The translations under genes and the position numbers were made by a program. A stretch of 64,000 nucleotides of DNA from Psychrobacter glacincola (GTDB lineage: Bacteria; Pseudomonadota; Gammaproteobacteria; Pseudomonadales; Moraxellaceae), in the NCBI GenBank assembly GCA_001411745.2, contig LIQB01000001.1:372001-436000 (forward strand), given 5' to 3'. Shown here one piece after another: positions 28,563 through 38,829 of this stretch; the stretch's first letter is position 1, and the number at the start of each line of letters is the position of its first letter. The notes beneath the pieces were generated by a model that worked only from the letters and a program-made list of their open reading frames with translations, did not search any database and had not been told where the DNA came from.

Positions 28563-29153
28563 ATGGCGACTTTGCAACTTACCCACGCCCCTATCTTAAA
28601 TAGTAGCGCGCAGCTGCTTATTCTACCAGTCAATACTGCAGGGATTCTTTTAGATCCTGTTCTCACAAAAGCTAAAACTTTATTTGCTGATAATTATCAA
28701 CGTTACTATCGCGCATGCCGCGATGGCAGTCTGAATGTTGGCAGCTGCTTACTGCATAAACGCGCGCTTGAGCAAGCTGGTTTAAGTGTCAGTAGTAATG
28801 GTAATCAGCCCAGTTATATCGCTAATCTTGTGGTATCAAATCATCCTTACCACCCCACACGGTCACAATGGTTAATTGCTGGGTTGAATGATTTATCTGA
28901 GCAGCTTATCCCGCTTATCCGTTACCAAGGTATTCGTAGAATTGCCCTACTGGCACGTCCACTTATTCATAACCACTCACGAAATGAGACAGCCAACGTT
29001 TCTAACGCAGCCAATTTAGCAAACACAGGCTCACTTGCGTTAGACTGGCACGCTGATATCTTACCGTTACTCTTACAGCACCTACAAGATTTGCCTAAAG
29101 TTCGAATCGATATTCACCTTCCTAAAGACTTTTATATAGACCAATCACTTTGA
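28563..29153 (+). CDS. Macro-domain-like protein (DarG/TARG1-type) with altered ligand loops
   Basis: A 196-residue cytosolic protein. The opening LLILPVNTAGILLDPVLTKA and FADNYQRYYRACRDGSLNVG follow the pattern of DarG/TARG1-type macro domains (VNTVGVMGKG... then NYxxYxxACxxGxxxxG); IANLVVSNHP, SQWLIAGLNDLSEQL and GIRRIALLARPL follow in the right order, then LDWHADILPLLLQHLQDLP. The Gly-rich ADP-ribose loops are replaced: GKG became LDP and the GCGxGGL loop is replaced by a stretch of about 25 polar residues with Asn/Ala repeats. ADP-ribose hydrolysis is therefore doubtful. No DarT-like toxin is adjacent. A GGGG-type ribosome site precedes the ATG. Confidence 0.65.
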   Translation: MATLQLTHAPILNSSAQLLILPVNTAGILLDPVLTKAKTLFADNYQRYYRACRDGSLNVGSCLLHKRALEQAGLSVSSNGNQPSYIANLVVSNHPYHPTRSQWLIAGLNDLSEQLIPLIRYQGIRRIALLARPLIHNHSRNETANVSNAANLANTGSLALDWHADILPLLLQHLQDLPKVRIDIHLPKDFYIDQSL

Positions 29154-29208
29154 TATAGGCCAGTTACTTTAATAAGATATTCTACTGAAAACAAGATTTT
29201 ACACCCAT

Positions 29209-29257
29209 AAAAAAACCGCCTTAAGCACTCATGACGAGAGACTTAAAGCAGTTTTTA
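29209..29257. terminator. Bidirectional terminator between macro-like gene and pnp
   Basis: A 12-bp stem (AACTGCTTTAAG with CTTAAGGCGGTT on the minus strand, two G-U pairs) has T runs on both sides and serves the two convergent genes. Confidence 0.85.
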
Positions 29258-29281
29258 TATGTTGACTACATTAGATATCGA

Positions 29282-31384
29282 TTAGCTTTGCTCGATACCT
29301 TTCATAGTCAATTTAATACGACCACGGTTATCGACGTCTTGGACGAAGACTTTAACGATTTGACCTTCTTTTAGGTAGTCAGAAACATTCTCAACGCGCT
29401 CTTCAGCGATTTGTGAGATGTGTACCAAGCCATCAGTGTTTGGCAAGACGTTAATAAACGCGCCAAAATCAACGATACGAGCAACCGTACCTTCATAAGT
29501 TTTGCCCACTTCAACTTCTGCCGTCAACGCTTCGATTCTACCGATAGCTGCTTTAGTTGCCGCTTTGTTTTCACCAAAGATACGAATCGTGCCGCCATCA
29601 TCGATATCGATAACTGCGCCAGTCTCTTCGGTTAGCTGACGAATCATCGCGCCGCCTTTACCGATTACGTCACGGATTTTATCCGGATTGATTTCGATAA
29701 CCGCATAGTTTGGTGCATGAGCGTTGATTTCAGTACGACTCTCAGGCAATACTTTATTCATCGCGTCCAAAATATGGATACGGCCAGCATGGGCTTGCTT
29801 AAGCGCTTGCTCCATGATGTCAGGCGTAATACCTTCGATCTTGATATCCATCTGCAGCGCAGTAATACCGTCTTTAGAACCAGCAACTTTAAAATCCATA
29901 TCGCCAAGATGATCTTCATCACCTAAGATGTCTGATAGTACAGCGAAACGCTCACCTTCTTTAACCAGACCCATGGCGATACCAGCAACTGGTGCTTTTA
30001 GTGGAACACCAGCATCCATCAATGCCAAGCTTGCGCCGCAAACAGACGCCATAGAAGATGAACCATTTGACTCAGTAATCTCTGATACCACACGGATGAC
30101 ATACGGGAAGCGTTCGCTATCCGGTAGCATCGCTTGTACACCGCGGCGAGCTAGACGACCATGACCGATTTCACGACGTTTTGGAATACCTTCGCGGCCC
30201 GTCTCACCAACTGAGAAATGCGGGAAGTTGTAATGCAGCATGAAATGGTCACGAATCGTGCCACCTAGTGAGTCAATCATGTTGACATCACGGCTGTTAC
30301 CAAGCGTGGTCGTAACCAATGCTTGCGTTTCACCGCGTGTGAACAATGCTGAACCATGCGTGTATGGCAATACACCAACTTGTACGTCAAGGGCACGAAC
30401 AGTCTCAAGATCACGACCATCAATACGCGGCTTGCCTGACAAGATATTGTCACGAACCGTACGATATTTAAGATCGTTATAAATTTCTTTAAGCTCAGAT
30501 ACTGTATCAGCGTAAGTTTCTGACTCAGCATCACCAGCAAGTGCATCAATAATTGACTGCTTGATTTCATCAAGCTTAGTGTAGCGCGCTTGCTTATCAG
30601 TAATCGTATAAGCGTCAGCGACTTGCTCACCAAACTGCTCTTTCATGCTGCTGGTAAGCGCTTGATCACGCTCAGGAGCAGAATATTGCTGCTTAGCAGT
30701 ACCGATTTCTTCTGCCATTGAGGCGATGTTATCAATAACGATTTGCTGTTGCTGATGACCATATAATACCGCGCCTAGCATTTGATCTTCTGAAAGCTCT
30801 GCCGCTTCAGATTCAACCATCAATACAGCAGATTTAGTACCGGCAACCACTAGGTCAAGGTCACTCTCTTTAAGCTGCTCAATCGTTGGGTTAAGGATGT
30901 ACTCGCCGTTGATGAAGCCAACACGAGCAGCTGCGACTGGACCATTGAATGGTGCATCAGATATGGCTAGTGCCGCTGAAGCACCGATTAGGGCAGCGAT
31001 ATCTGCAGACTGAGTCTTATCTGATGAAACAACCGTTGCCGTAATTTGGATTTCGTTAACATAGCCTTCAGGGAATAGCGGGCGAATCGGGCGGTCAATC
31101 AAGCGTGAAGTTAGGGTTTCGAACTCGCTTGCACGACCTTCACGTTTGCCATAGGCACCTGGGATTTTGCCCGCTGCATACATTTTTTCTTGATAGTTGA
31201 CCGTTAGCGGAAAGAAGTTTTGACCTTCTTTAGCCTCTGACTTTACCACTGCTGCGACAAGTACCGTAACGCCGCCCATATGTACTAAGATAGAGTTTGC
31301 TTGACGAGCAATACGACCTGTCTCAATCACAACCTGTTGGTTGCCATACTGAAATTCACGCTTAATGGTGTTAAACATTGTCAT
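29282..31384 (-). CDS. pnp: Polyribonucleotide nucleotidyltransferase (PNPase)
   Basis: A 3'-5' phosphorolytic exoribonuclease, trimeric, and part of the RNA degradosome in many bacteria. The 700-residue protein has two RNase PH domains (first from about residue 10, second from about 320 with [12 protein letters not shown]), a KH domain ([20 protein letters not shown]) near 555-615 and an S1 domain ([20 protein letters not shown]) to the end. The catalytic segment [18 protein letters not shown] is intact. GGAAG precedes the ATG; MFNTIK two codons later is another possible start. It is downstream of rpsO, the usual order, but separated from it by 750 bases and an rpsO terminator. Confidence 0.97.
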   Translation of the reverse strand: MTMFNTIKREFQYGNQQVVIETGRIARQANSILVHMGGVTVLVAAVVKSEAKEGQNFFPLTVNYQEKMYAAGKIPGAYGKREGRASEFETLTSRLIDRPIRPLFPEGYVNEIQITATVVSSDKTQSADIAALIGASAALAISDAPFNGPVAAARVGFINGEYILNPTIEQLKESDLDLVVAGTKSAVLMVESEAAELSEDQMLGAVLYGHQQQQIVIDNIASMAEEIGTAKQQYSAPERDQALTSSMKEQFGEQVADAYTITDKQARYTKLDEIKQSIIDALAGDAESETYADTVSELKEIYNDLKYRTVRDNILSGKPRIDGRDLETVRALDVQVGVLPYTHGSALFTRGETQALVTTTLGNSRDVNMIDSLGGTIRDHFMLHYNFPHFSVGETGREGIPKRREIGHGRLARRGVQAMLPDSERFPYVIRVVSEITESNGSSSMASVCGASLALMDAGVPLKAPVAGIAMGLVKEGERFAVLSDILGDEDHLGDMDFKVAGSKDGITALQMDIKIEGITPDIMEQALKQAHAGRIHILDAMNKVLPESRTEINAHAPNYAVIEINPDKIRDVIGKGGAMIRQLTEETGAVIDIDDGGTIRIFGENKAATKAAIGRIEALTAEVEVGKTYEGTVARIVDFGAFINVLPNTDGLVHISQIAEERVENVSDYLKEGQIVKVFVQDVDNRGRIKLTMKGIEQS

Positions 31385-31976
31385 ATAATCTTCCTAATGT
31401 TGACTGACGAAAGTAATATAAGCATTATAAAAAGCTGATATTTTTCATTAAAATTCTGTATATGTGACTACTAGTGTATATGACTAATAATTGACAGTCT
31501 TTCTCTCAGAAATCATCTCAACCAGTGCCAATAACATTACCTAGTTATTCCATATGCCTATCGGTGCTAGACATCGTACTATTGTGTATATTTGGTCATT
31601 CAATTTTGGCTTTACTATAAATACTATCAAAAAGACCTTAAGTCAAAAGACTTCGGTGCTAAAAACCCTATAGGCTATTTTTCTGCGCTTTTGAGCGTTG
31701 GATATTAGCGCAGCTAGCTATTCTATAAGCTAAGAAACGGGTATTTTATAAATAGTCACCATATATGTAGTAGATATACTATCAAACTCACAAGGCATTA
31801 TTTTACAGTGATTTATAGCCATTGACCAATGAATTGCGGAACACAGCAATTATCGATAGAAAACACTTAGCTCTAGGCTCTAGTGTTACTGTTTTTACGA
31901 AAACTTCTATTACCTACTTTGAATTGGTCTTTATAACCAATGCTATCCAAAATCAATCTTGAAAATGAATAAGCAT
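31385..31976. other. Long untranslated region between pnp and the rpsO terminator
   Basis: About 590 bases without a credible gene. It must hold the pnp promoter and leader on the minus strand. In other bacteria the pnp leader is a target of autoregulation through a long hairpin. Candidate small hairpins are TAGCT-AGCTA around 31712-31729 and GCGC pairs near 31680, but I do not see one strong structure. Confidence 0.35.
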
Positions 31977-32011
31977 AAAAAAACGGCGTGAAACTATTCC
32001 ACACCGTTTTT
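31977..32011 (-). terminator. Terminator of rpsO
   Basis: On the minus strand CGGTGTG pairs with CACGCCG (one G-U pair) and a run of seven T follows. The pair is mismatched on the plus strand, so it is specific to minus transcripts. Confidence 0.85.
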
Positions 32012-32131
32012 AGAAAAATCTATTTTATCGATAGCAACAAGCAAGTTCCAAGCGATTCAGCAAAAATTCTAAAATAGCACCATATGATGGCTTCTTTTAT
32101 TTTAGCATCCACTCGTACTATTGTCGTTAGA

Positions 32132-32398
32132 TTAACGACGTAGACCTAACTGGCTGATAAGCGTGGTGTAACGACCAAGATCTTTACCTTTTAGATAATC
32201 AAGCAATTTACGACGCGTGTTAACCATACGGATAAGACCGCGACGGCTATGATGATCAGCTTTATGTGCTTTAAAATGGTTCTGCAAATCGTTGATACGA
32301 GCACTCAATAGAGCTACTTGAACTTCTGGAGAACCAGTGTCATTTTCGCCACGTTGGTATTGAGCAATGATTTGTTCGCGATCGGTATTAGTTAGCAT
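32132..32398 (-). CDS. rpsO: 30S ribosomal protein S15
   Basis: S15 binds 16S rRNA early in assembly of the small subunit. From the ATG at 32398 with GGAGA before it, it has 88 residues, the normal size: [33 protein letters not shown], the [15 protein letters not shown] rRNA-binding block and [11 protein letters not shown] frame opening five codons earlier is not needed. It has its own terminator 120 bases downstream. Confidence 0.98.
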   Translation of the reverse strand: MLTNTDREQIIAQYQRGENDTGSPEVQVALLSARINDLQNHFKAHKADHHSRRGLIRMVNTRRKLLDYLKGKDLGRYTTLISQLGLRR

Positions 32399-32668
32399 AA
32401 ATATCTCCGGCAATGCTAAAAGCTTTAAGACATTCTCGAATTTGAGTAAGATCTAAAGCAGTAGAATAGTAAATAAAATAACCTGCACGTCATTCAGGAC
32501 AACCCTGCATTACTAGAGTTGACCTAGTGTACGACAAGCTAATTAGTCATAACGACCATTTAGGATAAGCTGCGATGAGAGAGCACTTAATATAACTATC
32601 CGTTTTGGACAGCCTATGAAGCACGATGTCTTATCTCAACCTAATGTAAATGTGACAGTGATTATAAC
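32399..32668. other. rpsO upstream region
   Basis: About 270 bases with the rpsO promoter and leader on the minus strand. S15 represses its own mRNA in E. coli through a leader pseudoknot; I cannot identify such a fold here with confidence. No gene is seen. Confidence 0.35.
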
Positions 32669-32697
32669 AAAAAACTGCTGAACTAGCAGCAGTTTTT
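32669..32697. terminator. Strong symmetrical terminator
   Basis: AAAAACTGCTG and CAGCAGTTTTT pair perfectly around AACTAG, with A and T runs on both sides. It lies 69 bases past the stop of the small acidic protein gene on the minus strand. Confidence 0.93.
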
Positions 32698-32765
32698 CAT
32701 AATACTTGTAAAGTCAGATTTATTTTTTATAGTTAAATCATCCGTCAATAGGCAAAAGAATTTGC

Positions 32766-32942
32766 TTATTTCTTAACGTCATCTTCCGTCGCGTTACCGC
32801 CTAGTTCATCATCTTCAAGCGGTGCAGCTGTGGTAACTTCTGCTAAACTATCAGGAGTAGCATGTTCGCTAGGATTGATGTCTTTTGCAAGCCTTTCAAT
32901 CTCTTTTTCTTGCTCATCCATGTTATTCAATGAATTACTCAT
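32766..32942 (-). CDS. Small acidic protein, 58 residues
   Basis: Begins MSNSLNNMDEQEKEIERLA at the ATG at 32942, preceded by AGGAG; the longer frame to 33020 lacks a ribosome site. It is very hydrophilic and rich in Asp, Glu, Asn and Ala, with no membrane segment or motif and likely partly disordered. The neighbouring small gene 33086-33247 also begins MSNS and has the same composition, so the two may be related or part of a stress-related family. Function unknown. Confidence 0.6.
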   Translation of the reverse strand: MSNSLNNMDEQEKEIERLAKDINPSEHATPDSLAEVTTAAPLEDDELGGNATEDDVKK

Positions 32943-33085
32943 ATTAGCTCCTGAATTATTATTTTTTGAAGTAGCTGTTTTATACTTTTTACATTGAGAT
33001 GCAAATGTCATCAGTGGCATTGAGATGTAGAGATGATCAGCAAATATATCAGTGTTACCTTATTATGGATAACACGTTACATACT

Positions 33086-33247
33086 CTATTTGTCTTCTTT
33101 AGCATTTCCTAGGTTGTCTGCAATACGATCTGCTGCGGCTTCACTATCTTCAGTATGATTGTTCTCAGTTTGGCTTTTAAGTGCTGCAGTTACTGACTCA
33201 GAACGTTGTTGCTCAAGCTTGGTATCGTTTGGGTTAGAGTTTGACAT
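33086..33247 (-). CDS. Small acidic protein, 53 residues
   Basis: A frame of 54 codons from the ATG at 33247, preceded by GAGGAAAAC as a ribosome site, ends at TAG 33086. The product starts MSNSNPNDTKLEQQ and ends NLGNAKEDK; it is hydrophilic, Asn/Glu/Ala-rich and predicted disordered or helical. It shares the MSNS start and composition with the gene at 32766-32942 and may be a paralogue. Codon use and the good ribosome site favour a real gene; the function is unknown. Confidence 0.6.
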   Translation of the reverse strand: MSNSNPNDTKLEQQRSESVTAALKSQTENNHTEDSEAAADRIADNLGNAKEDK

Positions 33248-33346
33248 AATGTTTTCCTCAGTTACGGTTGTGGATGTTTAAGAAATATAAGTTGTGAATG
33301 TTTAAGAAATATAAATAATTGATTATTCAGTAAATGGGTAGAAAAA

Positions 33347-33871
33347 TTAAGATAATGCCTTATCAATAGCATCAACGAAATTGCTGATATCATCTGGATT
33401 ACGTGAGGTAATCAAATTACCGTCTACCTGTACTGTTTGATCTACAAATTTTGCACCAGCGTTTTCTAAATCTATCTGCAGCGTATGATAAGCAGTGAGC
33501 GTTTTACCTTTGGCAATACCTGTATTGATAAGTACCCAAGGAGCATGGCAAATGACGGCTAATGGCTTGCCTGCATCATTGATAGCATTGATAATACTAT
33601 GAGCCTCTTCATTGCCACGAATCGTATCCGCATTGACAGTACCACCTGGTAGTACCAACGCATCATAATCAGAAACGCTTGCGTCCTTTGCAAAAATATC
33701 AGCAATAAAGGTGTCGCCTTTGTCTACATCTTGCTGCATGGCTTGCACTTCTTTTTCTTTATTTGTGGTTATAAGAAGTGTCTTGTAACCTTTATTTTTG
33801 AGTTGATTATTAACCTCTTCGTATTCTGCTTGCTCGAAGTTATTGTGTAGTAAAAAAGCGATGGTTTTCAT
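33347..33871 (-). CDS. DJ-1/PfpI-family protein
   Basis: A 174-residue cytosolic protein of the DJ-1/PfpI/YhbO superfamily, members of which act as proteases, glyoxalases or proposed deglycases. LLHNNFEQAEYEEV holds the conserved Glu of the first loop, DALVLPGGTVNAD the Gly-rich strand and AVICHAPWVLINTG the catalytic Cys followed by His (CHAPW). The C-terminal ITSRNPDDISNFVDAI is typical of the PfpI type. The gene lies between a pair of small acidic protein genes and truB, without an obvious operon. An AT-rich, A-tract-rich promoter region precedes it. Confidence 0.88.
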   Translation of the reverse strand: MKTIAFLLHNNFEQAEYEEVNNQLKNKGYKTLLITTNKEKEVQAMQQDVDKGDTFIADIFAKDASVSDYDALVLPGGTVNADTIRGNEEAHSIINAINDAGKPLAVICHAPWVLINTGIAKGKTLTAYHTLQIDLENAGAKFVDQTVQVDGNLITSRNPDDISNFVDAIDKALS

Positions 33872-34129
33872 GATATTCCTTTTTTCGTTATGAGTGATTT
33901 TCTTTTAGTTGTTTTATTATTCATACTTTATTTTTATGAGTCGTTGTTATTATTGGCTGTATAGTCTTCCTCTGACCCATCTTGTTCATATTAAATATTC
34001 TCTTTCGAACCTAGTTTTTATTTTTGATATATGACTTTTTATCTTATTATTTTTTTATGTTCTTATTCTTAGAGTCTTAGTTCGATTTATTTTTCTATCC
34101 AGACTTCCTATCCGGTAGATCTAAAGTAC
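33872..34129. other. T-rich (minus strand A-rich) upstream region of the PfpI-like gene
   Basis: About 258 bases, very T-rich on the plus strand, hold the promoter of the PfpI-like gene on the minus strand. No coding frame is seen. The composition suggests intrinsically bent, UP-element-like DNA. Confidence 0.35.
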
Positions 34130-34163
34130 AAAAAAAACAGGTTCCACCATAGGTGAAACCTGC
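34130..34163 (-). terminator. Terminator of truB
   Basis: On the minus strand CAGGTTTCACC pairs with GGTGGAACCTG (one G-U pair) and eight T follow, about 85 bases past the truB stop. Confidence 0.92.
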
Positions 34164-34247
34164 AATAAAATGTGAGGATATGTGATTAGTGTAAACTATT
34201 AGTAAGCTAAATCGTGTTTAAACGAGGGTTATATAAGAACCGTAACA

Positions 34248-35327
34248 TTAACGCTGGATCAATTTTTTAGGCTGCAATCTACCGTTGAGACTTACGGCAC
34301 CCAATCCAAGAAACTGACCTTGCTGATTTATCAAACGAATATCAGCTGGAATCTCATGGATCAGGGGTTGTTGGTCATCTTCACTACTAACCATATCACT
34401 ATCTAGTTGAATATCGTCGTTTTCTGACACAGACGACTGATGGCTGATACTAGTTGAAATATAGTCGCGCAGACTGTCTGTCAGTTGCTCAAATACATTC
34501 AAACGTTGACCCATGTGTATACGCTCACACTGCTCAACCGTCAATACCATCTCAGCTTCAATATTAATGCAAGCATCTACCGGCATCAATTGCTCTTGCC
34601 TGTTATCAAACGCTAATGCTTCCAAGTCTGACAAAGTAATCGCATCATTGATTTTAAAATCACCAACCTGCGTACGGCGTAATGCAGTCAAATGCCCTAA
34701 TGTACCCATCGCTTTGGCGATGTCTTCACCGAGTACACGCACATAAGTACCTTTAGTACAGGTCACTGTCAATTGAATTTGCTCATGATCAAGCGCTTTT
34801 AAATCAATGGCCTTGATTACAATATTTCTAGGCGCTCGTTCTACCTCGATTCCCGCACGAGCATACTCATAGAGTTTTTTGCCATCTTTTTTTAGTGCAG
34901 AATACATCGGTGGTATCTGCTGCTGAGCACCTAAAAACTGCTGGGCAACTTTGCCTAACAGTGCATTATCAAACGCTAGAATGGGTGCTTGTGCAACGAT
35001 TTGACCATCGGCATCACCCGTATCAGTCTGACTGCCAAGTAAAATAGTTGCTTGATAGGATTTGTCCGCATCTAGCTGATAATGACTAAATTTCGTCGCT
35101 TCACCCATACAAATCGGCAATAGACCGGTTGCCATTGGGTCAAGTGTCCCTGTGTGCCCCGCTTTTTTACTGTCATGATTTGGCGACTTAAAAAGATACT
35201 TCACCTTTGAAACCACTTGCTGTGAAGTCATGCCTTTGGGTTTGTCGACTAAAATAACACCCGAGACTTTAATCTTGTTAGGGTGATTACTAGACTTTTT
35301 ATCCGCTTGCGTAGATGCGATAGACAT
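34248..35327 (-). CDS. truB: tRNA pseudouridine(55) synthase TruB
   Basis: Makes pseudouridine 55 in the T-loop of tRNAs. Start chosen at the ATG at 35327, with AAGGG before it; the longer frame to 35375 overlaps rbfA and has no ribosome site. 359 residues. The catalytic loop HTGTLDPMATGLLPICMGEATK holds the catalytic Asp; the C-terminal part has a PUA-like domain. A polar insert of about 45 residues (Ser/Asp-rich, 34345-34480) separates the catalytic and PUA-like parts and makes the protein longer than E. coli TruB (314). It is the last gene of the infB-rbfA-truB series. Confidence 0.96.
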   Translation of the reverse strand: MSIASTQADKKSSNHPNKIKVSGVILVDKPKGMTSQQVVSKVKYLFKSPNHDSKKAGHTGTLDPMATGLLPICMGEATKFSHYQLDADKSYQATILLGSQTDTGDADGQIVAQAPILAFDNALLGKVAQQFLGAQQQIPPMYSALKKDGKKLYEYARAGIEVERAPRNIVIKAIDLKALDHEQIQLTVTCTKGTYVRVLGEDIAKAMGTLGHLTALRRTQVGDFKINDAITLSDLEALAFDNRQEQLMPVDACINIEAEMVLTVEQCERIHMGQRLNVFEQLTDSLRDYISTSISHQSSVSENDDIQLDSDMVSSEDDQQPLIHEIPADIRLINQQGQFLGLGAVSLNGRLQPKKLIQR

Positions 35328-35343
35328 AACGACTTTTACCCTT

Positions 35344-35748
35344 CTACTCTTCGTTTTCTTGCTCGTCAGACTCATTTTCTTCAGTCTTAATAACTGCTTT
35401 ACTGATTAAATCCATCATGTAATTACCACGAGCAGTCACTTCGTCATAATGAAAACGCAAGCGTGGTGTGGTACGTGTTTTTAGGCTGTGGCTTAATTCG
35501 GTGCGCAAAAAACCCGCCGCTTTATTAAGTACTTTGATACTCTCTTCATGATTGGTCTTATTCATGGAATCGTTAAGCTCAGGCTCCATGATGGTGACAT
35601 AGACATCAGCATATCCTAAGTCAGGACTAACCTTGACACTAGAAATAGTGACAAAACCAGTCAAACGAGGGTCATTGACTGCATCACGAATGAGAACAGC
35701 AAGCTCACGTTGAATTTGGTCGGCTAAGCGTTGTAGACGTTGGTTCAT
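35344..35748 (-). CDS. rbfA: Ribosome-binding factor A
   Basis: A small KH-fold protein that helps 30S maturation, particularly at low temperature. The 134 residues begin MNQRLQRLADQIQRELAVLI and contain VNDPRLTGFVTISSVKVSPDL, the family signature, and TTPRLRFHYDEV. The acidic C-terminal tail is variable. It ends 17 bases before the truB start, so the two are cotranscribed. A terminator-like hairpin lies between infB and rbfA. Confidence 0.96.
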   Translation of the reverse strand: MNQRLQRLADQIQRELAVLIRDAVNDPRLTGFVTISSVKVSPDLGYADVYVTIMEPELNDSMNKTNHEESIKVLNKAAGFLRTELSHSLKTRTTPRLRFHYDEVTARGNYMMDLISKAVIKTEENESDEQENEE

Positions 35749-35829
35749 ATTGTTACCTTACTTTAATATGGCTTATTTTCACTGATTGATATATTGGCTT
35801 ATTAACAAATTTTAGGACTAATAGTTGGT

Positions 35830-35865
35830 AAAAAAGGCCTAGCAGGATGTACCTGTTAGGCCTAA
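35830..35865 (-). terminator. Terminator or attenuator between infB and rbfA
   Basis: On the minus strand AGGCCTAACAGG pairs imperfectly with CCTGCTAGGCCT, followed by six T. It would limit read-through from infB into rbfA-truB, which may have their own promoter. Confidence 0.8.
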
Positions 35866-35951
35866 GTACAGCTAGATATTAAGAAGATACTAATCTGCTC
35901 ATCTGATTAAGCATATTGCATGATTGGATATCCTGCTATCGAACTGTAACG

Positions 35952-38678
35952 TTAGATAGTACGTGCAAACTCTTGGATTTCAAAGACTTCGATCTTATCG
36001 CCAGCTTCGACATCATAGCCACGAACAGCCATACCACATTCCATACCAGTACGTACTTCATTAACGTCTTCTTTATAGCGACGCAATGATTGCAATTGAC
36101 CGGTAAAGATAACTTGGTCATCACGCAATACGCGGATCGGTTTGTTGCGATAAATTGTACCTTCAACCACCATACAACCAGCAGCAGCACCGAACTTACT
36201 AGAACGGAATACTTCACGAACGTCTGCCACACCAAGGATTTTTTCACGATGTTCTGGCGCAAGCATACCACTCATAGCTGCTTTTACATCATCAATCAAA
36301 CCATAGATAACGCTGTAATAACGGATATCCATGTTGGCGGCATCTGCTTTGCGACGTGCGGTCGCATCAGCACGAACGTTGAAACCTAACAATACCGCTT
36401 CACTAGATTCTGCAAGTGTCACATCAGATTCAGAGATAGGACCGACGCCTGAGCTGATTACTCTGACTTTAACTTCATCAGTTGATAGCTCATTCAATGC
36501 TGAAAGCAGTGCTTCAAGCGAACCACGAACATCGGTTTTCAATACGATATTCAAGAATGACACATCACCTTGTTCCATCTGATCAAACATGCTTTCTAAA
36601 CGCATGGCATTCTGACGTTCAAGTTGACGCTCACGCTCACGGTTGCTTCTAAACTCTGCCACTTCACGAGCTTTTTTCTCGTCGGTTAAGACTAAGAACT
36701 CGCTGCCAGCTGCTGGCGTTTCAGGTAGGCCTAAAATTTCTACAGGGATAGAAGGACCCGCTGATTGAATACGCTTACCATGTTCATCAGTCATCGCACG
36801 AACTTTACCGTAATGCTCGCCTGCCAAGACCAAGTCGCCTTGCTTTAATGTGCCTTTTTTAACTAAGACACTAACAACCGGACCGCGCCCTTTTTCAAGT
36901 CTTGATTCAATGACCACACCTTGAGCAGCGCCATCTAACGGTGCTTCTAGCTCCATTAGTTCAGCTTGTAGGCTAATAAGTTCTAACAGCTCATCAATAC
37001 CATCACCGGTTTTGGCTGAGATGCGAGCCATTGGCGTATCGCCGCCCCACTCTTCTGAAACAACTTCTTTAGCAGTCAATTCATTAAGAACGCGATCTGG
37101 ATCAGCGCTTGGCTTATCCATTTTATTAATTGCAACGATAATTGGCGTACCAGCAGCACGAGCATGATCAATAGCTTCTGCTGTTTGCGGCATCATACCA
37201 TCATCAGCAGCAACAACTAACACAACAATATCAGTCGCCTGTGCACCGCGTGAACGCATAGCACTAAAGGCCGCGTGACCTGGAGTATCAAGGAAGGTAA
37301 TCACACCACGATCGGTTTTAACGTGATAAGCACCGATATGCTGAGTAATACCACCTGCTTCACCAGTTGCCACTTTTGTTTCACGAATTTTATCAAGTAA
37401 TGATGTCTTACCGTGATCGACGTGACCCATGATCGTGACTACTGGCGGACGAGTTTGAACGTTACTGCTACGCTCATCAACGGCGTCTTGTAGATCGTCT
37501 TCAACCTTAGTATCACTAACCAGTACTGGATTGTGACCCATCTCTTCAACGAGCAAACTTGCTGTCGCTTGATCAATCGTATCTGACTCACGAGCCATCT
37601 CACCCATTTTCATAAGCAATTTGGTGACTTCGCGCGCTTTAACTGCCATACGTTGAGCAAGATCTGCGACGGTAATTTGTTCACTAATCTCAACATCGTA
37701 AACAATTTTTTCAACAGGTTTTTCGAACTTATGCTGTGATGCTTGCGTTGAACGCAAACCGTTTTTACGGTTTTTGATTTCACGCTCATCTTGATTCTTA
37801 CGACGACCACGGCCACGAGCACTAGTACTACTGGTACCACGCTTGATTTCACGACGTTCTTTTTCAAATGATTCTTCTAAGGCATCACCAACCAAACCTT
37901 CAGCGAGTGGCTCATCTTTACGAACTTCAGAAGCAGGCTGATCTGTATATTTTCCAGCCATTTTACGCATTTGTTCAAGCGTACGTTTCTGTGCTTCTTC
38001 AGCTTGAGCACGGCGTGTTTCTGTTTCGATTTCACGTAAACGAGCTTCTTCTTTCTCACGCATTTCGCGCGCTTTACGCTCAACCGCCGTTTCAACTTTC
38101 GGTTTCGTCGCTGCAACTTTTTTCTTCGGTTGGTCTTTAGGTTTGACTTCGACAGTGGTTTTGCCACCTTTTTTCACAACCACTGAGGTTGAGATATCGT
38201 CGTTTTTATCATCTGACTTTTTGCTAGAGCCTAAGCTTGCACGCATTGCAGCCAAGGTTGCAGCTTGACGTTCTTCAGATTTTTTCTTGGTAGCAGCACG
38301 CTCTTCAGCATCTTTAGCAGCACGTTCTTGCGACTCAATCATCGCTTGCTCACGCGCAGCCAACTCTTCAGCCATTTTTTCTGGATCAGGCTTTTCAAAT
38401 ACTTTCTTTTTACGCACTTCCACATTGACGCTCTTAGATTTACCTGAAGAGCCGGTCACGCGCGCAGTGCTAGTTGTCTTAGATTTAAGACTAATACGAC
38501 GCTTTTCTTGCTGACCATGACTTTGCTTTAAATACGTCACCAACTTCTCTTGCTCAAGCTCAGTGACTAGGTCACCTTCTGCACGAGCAGGCAGTCCAGC
38601 ATCTACCAATTGCTGTTGTACAGCACTTGCGGTTTTGCCTACCATATCTGCCAGTTCTTTGACGGTCTTATCTGCCAT
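35952..38678 (-). CDS. infB: Translation initiation factor IF-2
   Basis: A GTPase that brings initiator tRNA to the ribosome. The 908-residue protein has the IF2 N-terminal domain from residue 1 ([20 protein letters not shown]), a long charged, Lys/Arg/Glu-rich region to about residue 320, then the GTPase domain with [12 protein letters not shown] (G1), DTPGHAAF (G3) and NKMDK (G4), and C-terminal domains. The C-terminal domain that binds initiator tRNA is present ([17 protein letters not shown]). It follows nusA after about 150 bases and belongs to the rimP-nusA-infB cluster. Confidence 0.98.
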   Translation of the reverse strand: MADKTVKELADMVGKTASAVQQQLVDAGLPARAEGDLVTELEQEKLVTYLKQSHGQQEKRRISLKSKTTSTARVTGSSGKSKSVNVEVRKKKVFEKPDPEKMAEELAAREQAMIESQERAAKDAEERAATKKKSEERQAATLAAMRASLGSSKKSDDKNDDISTSVVVKKGGKTTVEVKPKDQPKKKVAATKPKVETAVERKAREMREKEEARLREIETETRRAQAEEAQKRTLEQMRKMAGKYTDQPASEVRKDEPLAEGLVGDALEESFEKERREIKRGTSSTSARGRGRRKNQDEREIKNRKNGLRSTQASQHKFEKPVEKIVYDVEISEQITVADLAQRMAVKAREVTKLLMKMGEMARESDTIDQATASLLVEEMGHNPVLVSDTKVEDDLQDAVDERSSNVQTRPPVVTIMGHVDHGKTSLLDKIRETKVATGEAGGITQHIGAYHVKTDRGVITFLDTPGHAAFSAMRSRGAQATDIVVLVVAADDGMMPQTAEAIDHARAAGTPIIVAINKMDKPSADPDRVLNELTAKEVVSEEWGGDTPMARISAKTGDGIDELLELISLQAELMELEAPLDGAAQGVVIESRLEKGRGPVVSVLVKKGTLKQGDLVLAGEHYGKVRAMTDEHGKRIQSAGPSIPVEILGLPETPAAGSEFLVLTDEKKAREVAEFRSNRERERQLERQNAMRLESMFDQMEQGDVSFLNIVLKTDVRGSLEALLSALNELSTDEVKVRVISSGVGPISESDVTLAESSEAVLLGFNVRADATARRKADAANMDIRYYSVIYGLIDDVKAAMSGMLAPEHREKILGVADVREVFRSSKFGAAAGCMVVEGTIYRNKPIRVLRDDQVIFTGQLQSLRRYKEDVNEVRTGMECGMAVRGYDVEAGDKIEVFEIQEFARTI

Positions 38679-38829
38679 TTATTATCACCTACTGTCTATT
38701 ATTTGCTATATGTTCAATTCAGTTGTTGGCTACAAATGATTGGGGTAAGGCTGGTATTGGTACTGCGTTCATACCAGCACTTTATTATCGATAGCATATC
38801 ACTAAAAGACAGCGATATGCAGTTACCGC

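Noticed and set aside
29717..30633. Several long frames opposite pnp
   Set aside because: They are shadows of the strongly biased pnp coding sequence, with no independent evidence.
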